Assembly: GCA_028688275.1 (NCBI GenBank)
Contig: JAQTYN010000039.1
Location: 1-32,243 of the forward strand
Reading direction: 5' to 3'
Length of the DNA: 32,243 nt
From: Gallionella sp.
Lineage (GTDB): Bacteria; Pseudomonadota; Gammaproteobacteria; Burkholderiales; Gallionellaceae
A program made the position numbers and the translations under genes. Positions 7,858 to 15,768 of this stretch are shown piece after piece; position 1 is the first letter of the stretch, and each line of letters starts with the position of its first letter. The notes beneath the pieces were generated by a model. The model saw nothing but the letters and a program-made list of their open reading frames with translations. It did no database searches and was not told the DNA's origin.

Positions 7858-8709
7858 TCACCTTGAGCGAGTTTCTCCTGGCAACCCCAAGCGTTGCCAA
7901 ATAGCCAAGCTAGGTGCGGCTTGATTAAGCGTGTAGAAATGCAGCCCTGGTGCGCCGCCTGCTAACAAACGTTCGCACAGTTTGGTGACCACATCCAGCC
8001 CAAATGCTTGTACGGACTCATTGTCGTCGCCATAGCCTTCTAGTGTTTTGGACATCCAGCGGGGAATCTCCGCGCCGCACATTTCTGAGAAGCGTGCTAA
8101 CTGCGAAAATTTCACAATCGGCATAATCCCAGGTACGATGGGCGCGGTAATCCCTAGCTTTTGGCAAGCATCGACAAAGTAAAAATAGCCGTCGGCATTG
8201 TAAAAGTATTGGGTAATGGCAGCATTCGCACCCGCGTCCATCTTGCGTTTGAAGTTGCGCAAATCGTCTTGTGCAGATTTAGCTTGGGGGTGAACTTCAG
8301 GATAGGCGGCGACTTCGATATGAAAATGATTGCCCGTCTCGGCACGAATAAACGCAACTAACTCATTGGCATATTGGAATTCACCTATGCTCGCCATGCC
8401 AGAAGGCATATCGCCCCGCAATGCGACGATGCGACGTACATCTTGGGCTTGGTAAGTTTTTAATAGTGAGCGGATATTGTCTCGGGTTGAACCCACACAA
8501 GATAAATGGGGGGCAACCTCTGTTCCTTCGGCCTTAATTTGCGCGACGGTTTGCAAGGTGCGCGCTTGTGTCGAGCCGCCCGCCCCAAATGTGACCGAAT
8601 AAAATGCAGGGTTCAACACCGCCAATTTTTGGCGGGTTAAGACAAGCTTTTCCATGCCCTCTGTGGTTTGTGGCGGGAAAAATTCAAAACTAAAAAGTGG
8701 TTTACTCAT
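7858..8709 (-). CDS. metF: 5,10-methylenetetrahydrofolate reductase
   Basis: Flavoenzyme that reduces methylene-THF to methyl-THF, the methyl donor for methionine synthesis. 283 residues from the ATG at 8709 (AAGGATT upstream), a TIM barrel of normal length. Motifs: FSFEFFPPQTTEG at the N-terminus with the catalytic glutamate, YSVTFGAGGST, the flavin-contact region VALRGDMP, and ITQYFYNADGYFYFVDAC. It is last in the apparent ahcY-TfoX-PF04020-metF run, so methyl-group supply and S-adenosylhomocysteine removal sit together. A start at 8805 would add 32 unrelated residues overlapping the neighbouring gene. Confidence 0.96.
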   Translation of the reverse strand: MSKPLFSFEFFPPQTTEGMEKLVLTRQKLAVLNPAFYSVTFGAGGSTQARTLQTVAQIKAEGTEVAPHLSCVGSTRDNIRSLLKTYQAQDVRRIVALRGDMPSGMASIGEFQYANELVAFIRAETGNHFHIEVAAYPEVHPQAKSAQDDLRNFKRKMDAGANAAITQYFYNADGYFYFVDACQKLGITAPIVPGIMPIVKFSQLARFSEMCGAEIPRWMSKTLEGYGDDNESVQAFGLDVVTKLCERLLAGGAPGLHFYTLNQAAPSLAIWQRLGLPGETRSR

Positions 8710-8717
8710 GGCAATCC

Positions 8718-9071
8718 TTATGATTTCTTTAATAACTGGTTCGCTGCTGCGGACAACGCCCAAGTAAAAATACTGTACAGCACGGCACCCATTACGCCGC
8801 TCCAAAAACCATCGACCACAAAATTCAGCAATACCGAGCCGACCAACCAGAACAGCAAGCCGTTAATCACAAAAATAAACAAGCCTAGTGTAAGTAGCGT
8901 GACGGGCAGTGTGAGTAGCAGCAAAATAGGGCGAATCAAGGTATTAACCAAGCCCAATAGGAATGCTGCCACCAGCGCGGCCATAAACCCTTCCAGATGT
9001 ATGCCAGGAACAAAATTTGCGACCGCAATGAGAGCCAGCGCGTTCAGTACCCAAATCAGTAAGAGTTTCAT
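8718..9071 (-). CDS. Small PF04020-type membrane protein (phage holin family)
   Basis: 117 residues with four hydrophobic helices and the family pattern ALIAVANFVPGIHLEGFMAALVAAFLLGLVNTLIRPILLLLTLPVTLLTLGLFIFVINGLLFWL. Its biochemical function is unknown; the name 'phage holin family' reflects database naming, not evidence of lysis. The ATG at 9071 has AAGGAAAG upstream and overlaps the stop of the TfoX-domain gene by four bases (ATGA). It is followed by metF after 8 bases, so the genes are probably co-transcribed. Genes of this family commonly stand between ahcY and metF in proteobacteria. Confidence 0.88.
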   Translation of the reverse strand: MKLLLIWVLNALALIAVANFVPGIHLEGFMAALVAAFLLGLVNTLIRPILLLLTLPVTLLTLGLFIFVINGLLFWLVGSVLLNFVVDGFWSGVMGAVLYSIFTWALSAAANQLLKKS

Positions 9072-9436
9072 TTTGCTTTCCTTGTGCGTGAAACGGGTTG
9101 ATCGGTGCGACTGCGTAATGCCGCTGCGTAGGCGCGTTGACACCACTCGCCCATGTCGGCGGGAGACTCTAAGCATTCTGCGGGCGCAGACCAATAGGAA
9201 AGTTGCACCGTGCGTGTGGCATTTTGGTAGGTAAATGGTATACATCCTGCCCGTTCAAATTGTGCCACATTCCTTGCGTCGACTTTGAAGTACAACGTTT
9301 CGTGAGCGATCAGTGCAAACATTAAGCCGTCGCGATAGAGCCCATAACCGCCAAACATTTTGCGCGACGATACGGATGCCCAATGCGACATGACCTCCCG
9401 CACATACTCAACAAATTCGTTTTGTGGGGAGGTCAT
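9068..9436 (-). CDS. TfoX N-terminal domain protein
   Basis: 122 residues matching the TfoX N-terminal domain: VSSRKMFGGYGLYRDGLMFALIAHETLYFKVDARN. It lacks the C-terminal TfoX domain of the full-length competence regulator, so a role in competence should not be assumed; stand-alone copies are of unknown function. The C-terminus is basic (RSRTDQPVSRTRKAK). It starts 31 bases after ahcY ends and overlaps the next gene by four bases, placing it inside the methyl-cycle transcription unit. Confidence 0.88.
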   Translation of the reverse strand: MTSPQNEFVEYVREVMSHWASVSSRKMFGGYGLYRDGLMFALIAHETLYFKVDARNVAQFERAGCIPFTYQNATRTVQLSYWSAPAECLESPADMGEWCQRAYAAALRSRTDQPVSRTRKAK

Positions 9437-9467
9437 GGCTTAACACGCTGCTAAAACAGCCGTTGGC

Positions 9468-10880
9468 TTAATAACGGTAGTGGTTGGCTTTGTAAGGGCC
9501 ATTTTTATCCACGCTGATATACGCCGCTTGTACGTCGGTCAACTCGCTGAGTTGTGCATTCAGCGTAGTCAATTGCAAACGGGCGACTTTTTCGTCCAAG
9601 TGTTTGGGCAAGGTGTAAACGCCAATCGGGTAATCGGCATTGCGCGTGAACAACTCGATTTGCGCGATGGTTTGGTTGGCGAAGGAAGACGACATGACAT
9701 AAGAAGGATGTCCTGTACCGCAACCCAGATTGACCAAACGACCTTCTGCCAACAGCAGGATTTTTTTGCCATCAGGGAAAATAACGTGGTCAACTTGTGG
9801 CTTGATGTTGTCCCAAGTGTATTGTTTCAACGAAGCTACATCGATTTCGTTATCGAAGTGACCGATGTTGCACACGATGGCTTGGTTCTTCATCTTCTTC
9901 ATGTGGTCATGCGTGATGACGTGGAAGTTGCCTGTGCATGTCACAAAAATGTCGCCGTGTTCACACGCGTAATCCATGGTCACGACGCGGTAGCCTTCCA
10001 TCGCGGCTTGCAAGGCACAAATTGGGTCAATTTCTGTTACCCAAACTTGCGCGGACAAGGCACGCAACGCTTGTGCAGAACCTTTACCCACGTCGCCATA
10101 ACCAGCAACCACGGCGATTTTGCCCGCGACCATTACGTCGGTAGCACGTTTAATCGCGTCAACCAAGGATTCACGGCAGCCATACAAATTGTCGAACTTG
10201 GATTTGGTCACGGAATCGTTGACGTTAATCGCGGGGAATTTCAAATCGCCGCGTTCAAACATTTGGTACAAACGATGCACGCCTGTGGTGGTTTCTTCCG
10301 TCACGCCTTTGACCGCAGCCAAACGTAAGGAGTACCAAGTTGGGTCAATTGCCAATTTGGCTTTGATCGAATCAAACAGGCAAATTTCTTCTTCTGAACC
10401 TGGGTTGTTCAACAAGGAAGCGTCTTTTTCAGCGCGTGCGCCCAGATGCAACAACAAGGTTGCGTCGCCGCCGTCATCCAAAATCATGTTGGAATAACCG
10501 CCATCTGTCCATTCAAAAATGCGGTGGGTGTAATCCCAGTAGTCCGCCAAGGATTCACCTTTGACCGCGAACACAGGCACGCCTGTTGCCACAATGGCAG
10601 CAGCCGCATGATCTTGAGTGGAATAAATGTTGCAGGAAGCCCAACGCACTTCGGCACCCAACGCGGTCAATGTTTCAATCAACACGCCAGTTTGGATAGT
10701 CATGTGCAACGAACCTGTGATGCGTGCGCCTTTCAGCGGTTGGCTGGCGGTAAATTCTTTGCGAATCGCCATCAAACCAGGCATTTCAATTTCGGCGATC
10801 GCTAATTCCTTGCGACCCCATGCTGCCAAAGACATATCGGCAACAACATAATCGGTAAAACCGTTTGCAACTGCATTCAT
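9468..10880 (-). CDS. ahcY: S-adenosylhomocysteine hydrolase
   Basis: NAD-dependent enzyme that splits S-adenosylhomocysteine to adenosine and homocysteine, relieving product inhibition of methyltransferases. 470 residues. Visible motifs are the substrate-domain [16 protein letters not shown] and [15 protein letters not shown], the catalytic-region [18 protein letters not shown], the Rossmann loop [15 protein letters not shown] and the C-terminal KANHYRY. The ATG at 10880 is chosen for its GGAG seven bases upstream; an in-frame ATG at 10895 has no ribosome site. The gene follows an SAH riboswitch and a good sigma-70 promoter, so it is switched on when its substrate builds up. A SAH-responsive element thus controls the head of a transcript that probably extends through metF. 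Confidence 0.97.
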   Translation of the reverse strand: MNAVANGFTDYVVADMSLAAWGRKELAIAEIEMPGLMAIRKEFTASQPLKGARITGSLHMTIQTGVLIETLTALGAEVRWASCNIYSTQDHAAAAIVATGVPVFAVKGESLADYWDYTHRIFEWTDGGYSNMILDDGGDATLLLHLGARAEKDASLLNNPGSEEEICLFDSIKAKLAIDPTWYSLRLAAVKGVTEETTTGVHRLYQMFERGDLKFPAINVNDSVTKSKFDNLYGCRESLVDAIKRATDVMVAGKIAVVAGYGDVGKGSAQALRALSAQVWVTEIDPICALQAAMEGYRVVTMDYACEHGDIFVTCTGNFHVITHDHMKKMKNQAIVCNIGHFDNEIDVASLKQYTWDNIKPQVDHVIFPDGKKILLLAEGRLVNLGCGTGHPSYVMSSSFANQTIAQIELFTRNADYPIGVYTLPKHLDEKVARLQLTTLNAQLSELTDVQAAYISVDKNGPYKANHYRY

Positions 10881-10937
10881 AATTGCTCCATTCATAAAAA
10901 GTGAAATGAATGGGTGCAGTTAGAACGTGAAATTTGG

Positions 10938-10988
10938 CTCCGAGCCTGACGGTAGATAAATTCTCAACCGTTGCAGCACCCCTCGAAG
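10938..10988 (-). ncRNA. S-adenosylhomocysteine (SAH) riboswitch
   Basis: On the minus strand the core GAGGGGTGCTGCAACGG and the trailing AGGCTCGG match the conserved SAH-riboswitch pattern. P1 forms between CTTCGAG (10982-10988) and CTCGGAG (10938-10944), with one G-U pair. An internal stem ACGGT/ACCGT encloses a variable loop. It sits between the promoter and ahcY, about 58 bases before the start codon. This class activates expression when SAH binds. Confidence 0.9.
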
Positions 10989-10995
10989 GGCGCGG

Positions 10996-11025
10996 ATTAT
11001 AAACGAAATTTCGTATTGCTGACAA
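10996..11025 (-). promoter_or_regulatory. Sigma-70 promoter of ahcY and its riboswitch
   Basis: TTGTCA (11025-11020), an 18-base spacer and a perfect TATAAT (11001-10996) on the minus strand. Transcription would begin about 7 bases later, near 10989, immediately before the riboswitch P1 stem, leaving almost no extra leader. Confidence 0.8.
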
Positions 11026-11041
11026 AAAATGCACAGCGAAT

Positions 11042-11230
11042 TTACGCTGTTTCGTCCAACAACTTGCCACCAATCGCCCAATTTTCCTCTGTCACTTCTT
11101 CAAAAGTCAAATAGGTGTATTCCTTGGGTTTCAGCGCAACGCGCTCCAACGTGGCGGTGATTTCTTCAGCGATTTTCGCTTTTTGTTCGCGGGACAAAGT
11201 GCCAGCTAGGCGGATATGGACGTAAGGCAT
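11042..11230 (-). CDS. 4-oxalocrotonate tautomerase family protein
   Basis: 62-residue member of the small tautomerase superfamily. Proline follows the initiator Met (MPYVHIRLAG), giving the catalytic Pro1 once Met is removed. The rest, TLSREQKAKIAEEITATLERVALKPKEYTYLTFEEVTEENWAIGG, follows the beta-alpha-beta pattern of the family, with the usual length. Members isomerise unsaturated keto-enol acids, but the physiological substrate cannot be told. AGGAGT precedes the ATG. It stands between the ahcY promoter and the Anbu cassette. A decayed copy of its first codons lies at 14698-14742. Confidence 0.9.
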   Translation of the reverse strand: MPYVHIRLAGTLSREQKAKIAEEITATLERVALKPKEYTYLTFEEVTEENWAIGGKLLDETA

Positions 11231-11288
11231 AGGGACTCCTGATTAGAGGGAATGTATTGAGGCTAACGATACACTACCCATTTCAAAC

Positions 11289-12014
11289 TCACTCCCACGG
11301 GAAATGAGGCAAACTTTCCAATGCTTGTATCAGCACTTGATTCCAAGCATCGGATAGCTGTTTGGCAAAAGCGTCATTATCATTCAATGTCATACGACGG
11401 CCAAAATCCAAACAGTCTTTGGGATAAATCATCAGTTCAATTGGAGGGCCTACCGTGAGGTTACTTCGTGTGGTGGAGTTCATGGAGACCAACGCGCAAC
11501 GCGCCGCGTGTGCCAAAGGCGTATTGCGTTTAATGATGCGGTCAAGTATCGGTTTGCCATATTTGGCTTCGCCGATTTGCAAAAATGGATGTTCGTCCGA
11601 TTCGTGTATGTAATTGCCTTGCGGGTAAATCAATAGCGTTTCAGGGCGACCCGTCCCAATTTGTCCACCCAAAATAAACGTCGCTTCAAAATTGGTGTTG
11701 GCGGTATCACGCTGAGCGTGCTGTTTTTGCACATTGGCACTGACATGGGCAATATAGTCCGTTGCCGATAACATATTGGGAACATTACGTAAATTGACGG
11801 GCGCATTTTGCTCAATGTCATTCCATAAACGTTTGACCACCGATTGCGTGGTGGCTAAATTACCCGCTGATAACAAGGTGAACATGCGCTCGCCTGTCCA
11901 CACAAAACTGTGCATTTTGGAATAAATCGAAATGTTGTCGAAGCCCGCGTTGGTACGCGAATCCGAGCAAAATACCAATCCCTCATCGGTGTTGATGGCG
12001 ATGCAATAGGTCAT
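11289..12014 (-). CDS. Anbu proteasome-like peptidase
   Basis: 241 residues of the proteasome beta/HslV fold. The N-terminus MTYCIAINTDEGLVFCSDSRTN places the nucleophile Thr immediately after Met (T2), followed by the expected D18 and K33 of the Ntn-hydrolase site. LLSAGNLATTQSVV and FILGGQIGTGRPETLLIYPQGNYIHE match Anbu (COG3484-type) proteins rather than HslV; no hslU is nearby. Anbu genes are known to sit with circularly permuted ATP-grasp, alpha-E and transglutaminase-like genes. The first two are directly upstream here and the last is absent. A 171-base gap with palindromic and direct-repeat sequences separates it from the alpha-E gene, so it may have its own promoter. Confidence 0.92.
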   Translation of the reverse strand: MTYCIAINTDEGLVFCSDSRTNAGFDNISIYSKMHSFVWTGERMFTLLSAGNLATTQSVVKRLWNDIEQNAPVNLRNVPNMLSATDYIAHVSANVQKQHAQRDTANTNFEATFILGGQIGTGRPETLLIYPQGNYIHESDEHPFLQIGEAKYGKPILDRIIKRNTPLAHAARCALVSMNSTTRSNLTVGPPIELMIYPKDCLDFGRRMTLNDNDAFAKQLSDAWNQVLIQALESLPHFPWE

Positions 12015-12043
12015 ATTAATTCACAAAAGTTCGTCAAGGTTGA

Positions 12044-12072
12044 GTGGCAACACTAGCATGCGTGGCAACTAG
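12044..12072 (-). repeat. Direct repeats ahead of the Anbu gene
   Basis: GTGGCAAC occurs at 12044-12051 and again at 12062-12069, 18 bases apart and each followed by CTAG within a few bases. They lie 30-58 bases upstream of the Anbu start codon. They could be tandem activator or repressor sites; no protein can be named. Confidence 0.35.
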
Positions 12073-12147
12073 GGGCAAATTTATCATCGGCTTTTTTCAA
12101 AAATTTACGGTGGGTCAGGGATGTAGATCCGCGTTGGCAGACTTCGT

Positions 12148-12178
12148 CACGTGCGCCAAATATCTCAATGCGCACGTG
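12148..12178. repeat. Inverted repeat between alpha-E and Anbu genes
   Basis: Perfect 9-base arms CACGTGCGC and GCGCACGTG with a 13-base spacer, starting 7 bases past the end of the alpha-E gene. There is no T-run on either strand, so it is not a standard terminator. It could slow transcription, protect an mRNA 3' end, or bind a regulator; each arm also contains CACGTG. Confidence 0.55.
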
Positions 12179-12185
12179 TATTGAC

Positions 12186-13112
12186 CTAATTTGCGCGGAA
12201 ATAATGTTGCGTCAACGCGTCATGAAATTCAGCCAGTCCCTGTTGTATCTGCTCTAACTTGTCCCGTAAATTCGCTGTGTCTAAGTTTTCAGCGCAGCCC
12301 AGTTGGCTGTGCAATTGCTGAACCCGTGGTTGCAAAGGTTGTGAACGGGGGAGCAAAGCAAGGCACGAGGTGACTTCGGCTAAGCAATACGTGATGCTGC
12401 GCGGGAAACGTTCATCACAGAGCAAAAACTGAATCACGGCTTCGCTGCGCACCTGCATGGAGACTAAACGACGATAGCTTTGATATGCCGATAGGGAATT
12501 GAGCAAGCTCATCCAAATTCGCTCGGTGATGCTTTCGTGCAAGATATTGTCTTGCGGTAGGTGCACGGCAGAATTCAAGTCCAACATGCGCGAAGTCATG
12601 TCGGCGCGCTCAACATTTCTGCCCAAGCGCATGATTTGGTAAGGAATATCATGCGCCATGGTGCCGCTGACCAGTCCGACAATGGCGTGGCGTTGTTCAA
12701 TCACATAATTCAATACTTGATAGCGTTCGCGCCGATTATCGCAAGCCGCATGTGCATGATCGCGTAGATAATGATGCAAGCTATTGATTCTTTCCCACAT
12801 TTCTGCGGGCAGCAACTCGCGCAAAGTGCGGGTATTTTCCCGTGCATAGCGTACACAAGAAACGATGGAACTGGGGTTGCGGGTGTCTTCAATCAAAAAC
12901 CGCATAATGGCATCTTCGTTTGCCACGGGGTAAAACTGGTGAAAACTGCTGTCCAGCCCCGCAATTTCCACCAAGTTCGCCCAACCAAACGCCGCGCCTG
13001 GGGGCAAGTCTAGCAAAACATGCGTGCTGCTATTGATAAAACGCGCGGTGTTTTCTGCTCGTTCCAAATAACGCGCCATCCAATACAAATTTTCAGCGGC
13101 GCGGGCTAACAT
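12186..13112 (-). CDS. Alpha-E domain protein
   Basis: 308-residue, almost entirely helical protein of the alpha-E family (DUF403/COG2307). The signature start MLARAAENLYWMARYLERAENTARFI is complete, and MRLGRNVERADMTSRMLDLN and SYRRLVSMQVRSEAVIQFLLCDERFPRSI follow. Start ATG 13112 has GGAGGTG upstream and overlaps the end of the ATP-grasp gene by 7 bases, so the two are translationally coupled. In published genome analyses this family is tied to circularly permuted ATP-grasp enzymes and predicted to act with them in a peptide-tagging or small-peptide synthesis system, with no confirmed reaction known to me. Confidence 0.9.
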   Translation of the reverse strand: MLARAAENLYWMARYLERAENTARFINSSTHVLLDLPPGAAFGWANLVEIAGLDSSFHQFYPVANEDAIMRFLIEDTRNPSSIVSCVRYARENTRTLRELLPAEMWERINSLHHYLRDHAHAACDNRRERYQVLNYVIEQRHAIVGLVSGTMAHDIPYQIMRLGRNVERADMTSRMLDLNSAVHLPQDNILHESITERIWMSLLNSLSAYQSYRRLVSMQVRSEAVIQFLLCDERFPRSITYCLAEVTSCLALLPRSQPLQPRVQQLHSQLGCAENLDTANLRDKLEQIQQGLAEFHDALTQHYFRAN

Positions 13113-14563
13113 GATTTCACCTCCGTTTCCACAATCCAAGTATCTTTGCTGCCCCCGCCTTGCGAGGAATTCACCACCAGCGACCCCTTGCGCAACGCCA
13201 CCCGCGTTAATCCACCCGTGGTGGCGAATAACTTATCCGATTGCAACACAAACGGACGCAAATCCAAGTGGCGCGGCGCAAGTTCACCATCGACCAACGT
13301 CGGTGCAGTGGAAATATCCAAAGTCGGTTGCGCCATGTAATTGCGCGGATTCGCGCGTATCAGCTCGGCAAACTGCGCCCGTTCTTCGACCGTGGCGCGC
13401 GGACCGATTAACATGCCATAACCACCTGATTCATTAGCAGGTTTGACCACCAGCTTGTCCAAATTCGCCAGCACATACTCGCGCTGATCGTCGTACATGC
13501 ACAAATAACTGGGGACATTGGCGAGAATCGGCTCTTCGTTCAAATAATAGCGAATGATTTGCGGCACAAAGGCATACACCACTTTGTCGTCCGCCACCCC
13601 CGCCCCTGGGGCATTGGCGATGCCGATATTGCCCTTGCGCCAAGCGCGCATCAGACCGCGCACGCCTAGGGTTGAAGCGGGATTAAATACCTCTGGGTCT
13701 AAAAACTCATCGTCAATGCGGCGATAAATCACATCCACACGCGCCAGCCCCGCGATGCTGTTCATATACACGCACTCATCTTCGCCCACGACCAAATCCG
13801 AGCCTTCCACCAAATGCGCGCCCATTTGTTGCGCCAAATAGCTATGCTCAAAATACGCCGAGTTATAGATGCCAGGGGTTAATACCGCAATCACAGGATG
13901 CTTCACAGGGCGCGGAGACAAGGCCGCTAAGGTTTGGTAAAGCTGCGCGGGATAGTCATCCACGGGCAGGATGTTGATGCTGCGAAACACCTCAGGAAAA
14001 ATTCGCTTCATAATCTGGCGGTTTTCCAACATATACGACACGCCTGACGGCACGCGCAAATTATCTTCAAGCACATACACCGTGCCATCACGATCCCGCA
14101 CCAAATCCGTGCCACAAATATGTGCCCATACGCCAAAGCGGGGCGTGATACCCACGCATTGCGGGCGAAAATTGCCCGAGCCCGTTAGCACCTCAGCAGG
14201 AAACACACCCTCTTGGATAATGCGCTGCTCATTGTACAAATCGTTGATAAATAAATTCAGGGCGCGCAAACGTTGCTTCAAGCCCGCCTCAATCTGTGTC
14301 CATTCGCTACGTGCCATCACACGCGGAATCGGATCAAACGGCCAAGCGCGGTCGATATTGCCCGCTTCGCTGTAAATCGTGAAGGTAATGCCCATCGCCA
14401 TGATGGTCGCATCCACCGCTTGCTGACGCGCCGCCAACTCTTGCGCGTCCAAGCTATCCAGATAATCAAACAACGGGCGAGCCGCCAAACGTGGCCGCTG
14501 CGCCTCGTCCAACAACTCATCAAACGCCGTATTCGTCGTATATTCGGGTAAAGTCAGTTTCAT
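13106..14563 (-). CDS. Circularly permuted ATP-grasp protein
   Basis: 485 residues of the type-2 circularly permuted ATP-grasp family (DUF404/DUF407, COG2308). Family landmarks are GITFTIYSEAGNIDRAWPFDPIPRV, FGVWAHICGTDLVRDRDGTVYVLEDNLRVPSGVSYMLENR, the KPANESGGYGM nucleotide-binding loop near residue 375, DLRPFVLQSDKL, and the final ALRKGSLVVNSSQGGGSKDTW. ATP-grasp enzymes form amide bonds through acyl-phosphate intermediates; the substrates of this group are unknown. It is the first gene of a minus-strand run with alpha-E and Anbu. The gene product ends in a cysteine (EVKSC), which I have not compared with relatives. Confidence 0.92.
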   Translation of the reverse strand: MKLTLPEYTTNTAFDELLDEAQRPRLAARPLFDYLDSLDAQELAARQQAVDATIMAMGITFTIYSEAGNIDRAWPFDPIPRVMARSEWTQIEAGLKQRLRALNLFINDLYNEQRIIQEGVFPAEVLTGSGNFRPQCVGITPRFGVWAHICGTDLVRDRDGTVYVLEDNLRVPSGVSYMLENRQIMKRIFPEVFRSINILPVDDYPAQLYQTLAALSPRPVKHPVIAVLTPGIYNSAYFEHSYLAQQMGAHLVEGSDLVVGEDECVYMNSIAGLARVDVIYRRIDDEFLDPEVFNPASTLGVRGLMRAWRKGNIGIANAPGAGVADDKVVYAFVPQIIRYYLNEEPILANVPSYLCMYDDQREYVLANLDKLVVKPANESGGYGMLIGPRATVEERAQFAELIRANPRNYMAQPTLDISTAPTLVDGELAPRHLDLRPFVLQSDKLFATTGGLTRVALRKGSLVVNSSQGGGSKDTWIVETEVKSC

Positions 14564-14697
14564 AATTGCCTAGTCTCGTGTGGTCTATACGAGAACTAAG
14601 CGAATTACGTGCCAGAGCGGGATTTAGGGAAGATAAACTGAATGGAAGCGAAGCCCAGCCCAGCGATTACCACGTGATTTGTTGGGCTGCACTGTGT

Positions 14698-14742
14698 TCA
14701 ACCTAATCTACGCGCTGCTAGGCGGATATGGACGTAGGGCAT
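14698..14742 (-). pseudogene. Remnant of a second 4-oxalocrotonate tautomerase gene
   Basis: The minus strand reads ATG then codons for MPYVHIRLA, identical to the first nine residues of the tautomerase at 11230, then diverges and stops after 14 codons. Twenty consecutive bases (14716-14735) match 11211-11230 apart from a few differences at their edges. It is too short to be functional and is best read as a leftover of duplication or rearrangement. The two copies, in the same orientation, bracket the whole ATP-grasp/alpha-E/Anbu cassette. Confidence 0.6.
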
Positions 14743-14779
14743 GGGAGTTTTTTGTTGGTAGTTAATTAAGTCAGCTTAC

Positions 14780-15700
14780 TTACCAATTTGTGAAAACATA
14801 CCACAGACCCCAAAAGGACAGAATCATTGTAAGTAAACCAGTTTGGAGGTTGGATTGAGCTCTATTCACTGCATGTTGAATACTATCCATAATCCTCGTT
14901 CGAGTTATGTCGTTTGTTAACTCCGAATCAGAAAAATTGTCGATAAACAGAATCACCGCATCTCGATCTTTATTTGTAAGAAAACCAATTGTTGAGGATA
15001 CCCAATCAATCAGATCGGATTTTATTTGGTACAAAGGTAAATCAAATACCCTACTCTTAAGTGCCCTTTTAACTCTTCTTTCATTGGGATAGTCCTTAAG
15101 CAACATCGAAAACGCCACCATCAAAAATAATACTGAGAAAAAACCAACTGGATAAATTGTCCAAGGGCGGATTTTTTTTGTTTTGTCATCGGAAATATCT
15201 TTCACTCCCAACGAAGAAACGCCTGCGATACGAGCAGCTGCATTAAATTTGATATTGCTCGTTTTTGCCAGAACGCTAAAGTGAATTCTATCATTTGGAT
15301 TTAAAAGGGGAAAATCAAAAGTTGTACTCCCTACCGCTTTATCAAAAATGAGATTTGCCCCCAAATTGGGAGGTTGCATTGAGTCAATTTTGACATCAAT
15401 AACGCCAGCCTCTTTGGCAAAACTAACAACAATAGGAGAAACAACATCTTTTTTCCCAATTGGTGATCTTCCAGTGTTGATAATAGAAAAAGTTATTCTT
15501 GATAGCTCCTCCAAAGATTCACCGTCGTAAGTAATAACCAAGCCGTTCATTTTTTCGGGTTTGGAAATGATCGTACTTTTTCCTGTGAGAACAAGCTCAA
15601 TGGCAGATGTAGTTTTATAGTAATCCCATACGATGGGAACAACAATTCCTAAGCCAGCAAGCAAGATAGTCCAAAAACCGACGTTAAAAAGTTTTTTCAT
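14780..15700 (-). CDS. Membrane protein of unknown function
   Basis: 306 residues, no family recognised. There is an N-terminal membrane segment (residues about 7-25), an extracytoplasmic region of about 160 residues rich in beta-strand pattern (ITFSIINTGRSPIG...), and a second segment near residue 190 (PVGFFSVLFLMVAFSMLL). A charged cytoplasmic helical region with IDNFSDSELTNDITRTRIMDSI follows, with a last hydrophobic stretch at the C-terminus. The coding sequence is clearly more AT-rich than the pyrC and ATP-grasp genes on either side, consistent with recent acquisition. No SD-like sequence stronger than AAGGAT precedes the ATG. It appears to be a single-gene unit. Confidence 0.75.
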   Translation of the reverse strand: MKKLFNVGFWTILLAGLGIVVPIVWDYYKTTSAIELVLTGKSTIISKPEKMNGLVITYDGESLEELSRITFSIINTGRSPIGKKDVVSPIVVSFAKEAGVIDVKIDSMQPPNLGANLIFDKAVGSTTFDFPLLNPNDRIHFSVLAKTSNIKFNAAARIAGVSSLGVKDISDDKTKKIRPWTIYPVGFFSVLFLMVAFSMLLKDYPNERRVKRALKSRVFDLPLYQIKSDLIDWVSSTIGFLTNKDRDAVILFIDNFSDSELTNDITRTRIMDSIQHAVNRAQSNLQTGLLTMILSFWGLWYVFTNW

Positions 15701-15768
15701 CTAAACAATCCTTCTCTTTGTCTTGCTGTGTGGTTCATCAACAATACAAGTCGGCAAACAGAGCTTTC

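Noticed and set aside
9480..10328. 282-residue plus-strand open frame
   Set aside because: It lies opposite ahcY, whose conserved motifs fill the other strand; no similarity is visible in this frame.
12148..12178. Terminator at the CACGTGCGC palindrome
   Set aside because: No run of T follows on either strand, so it is recorded only as an inverted repeat.
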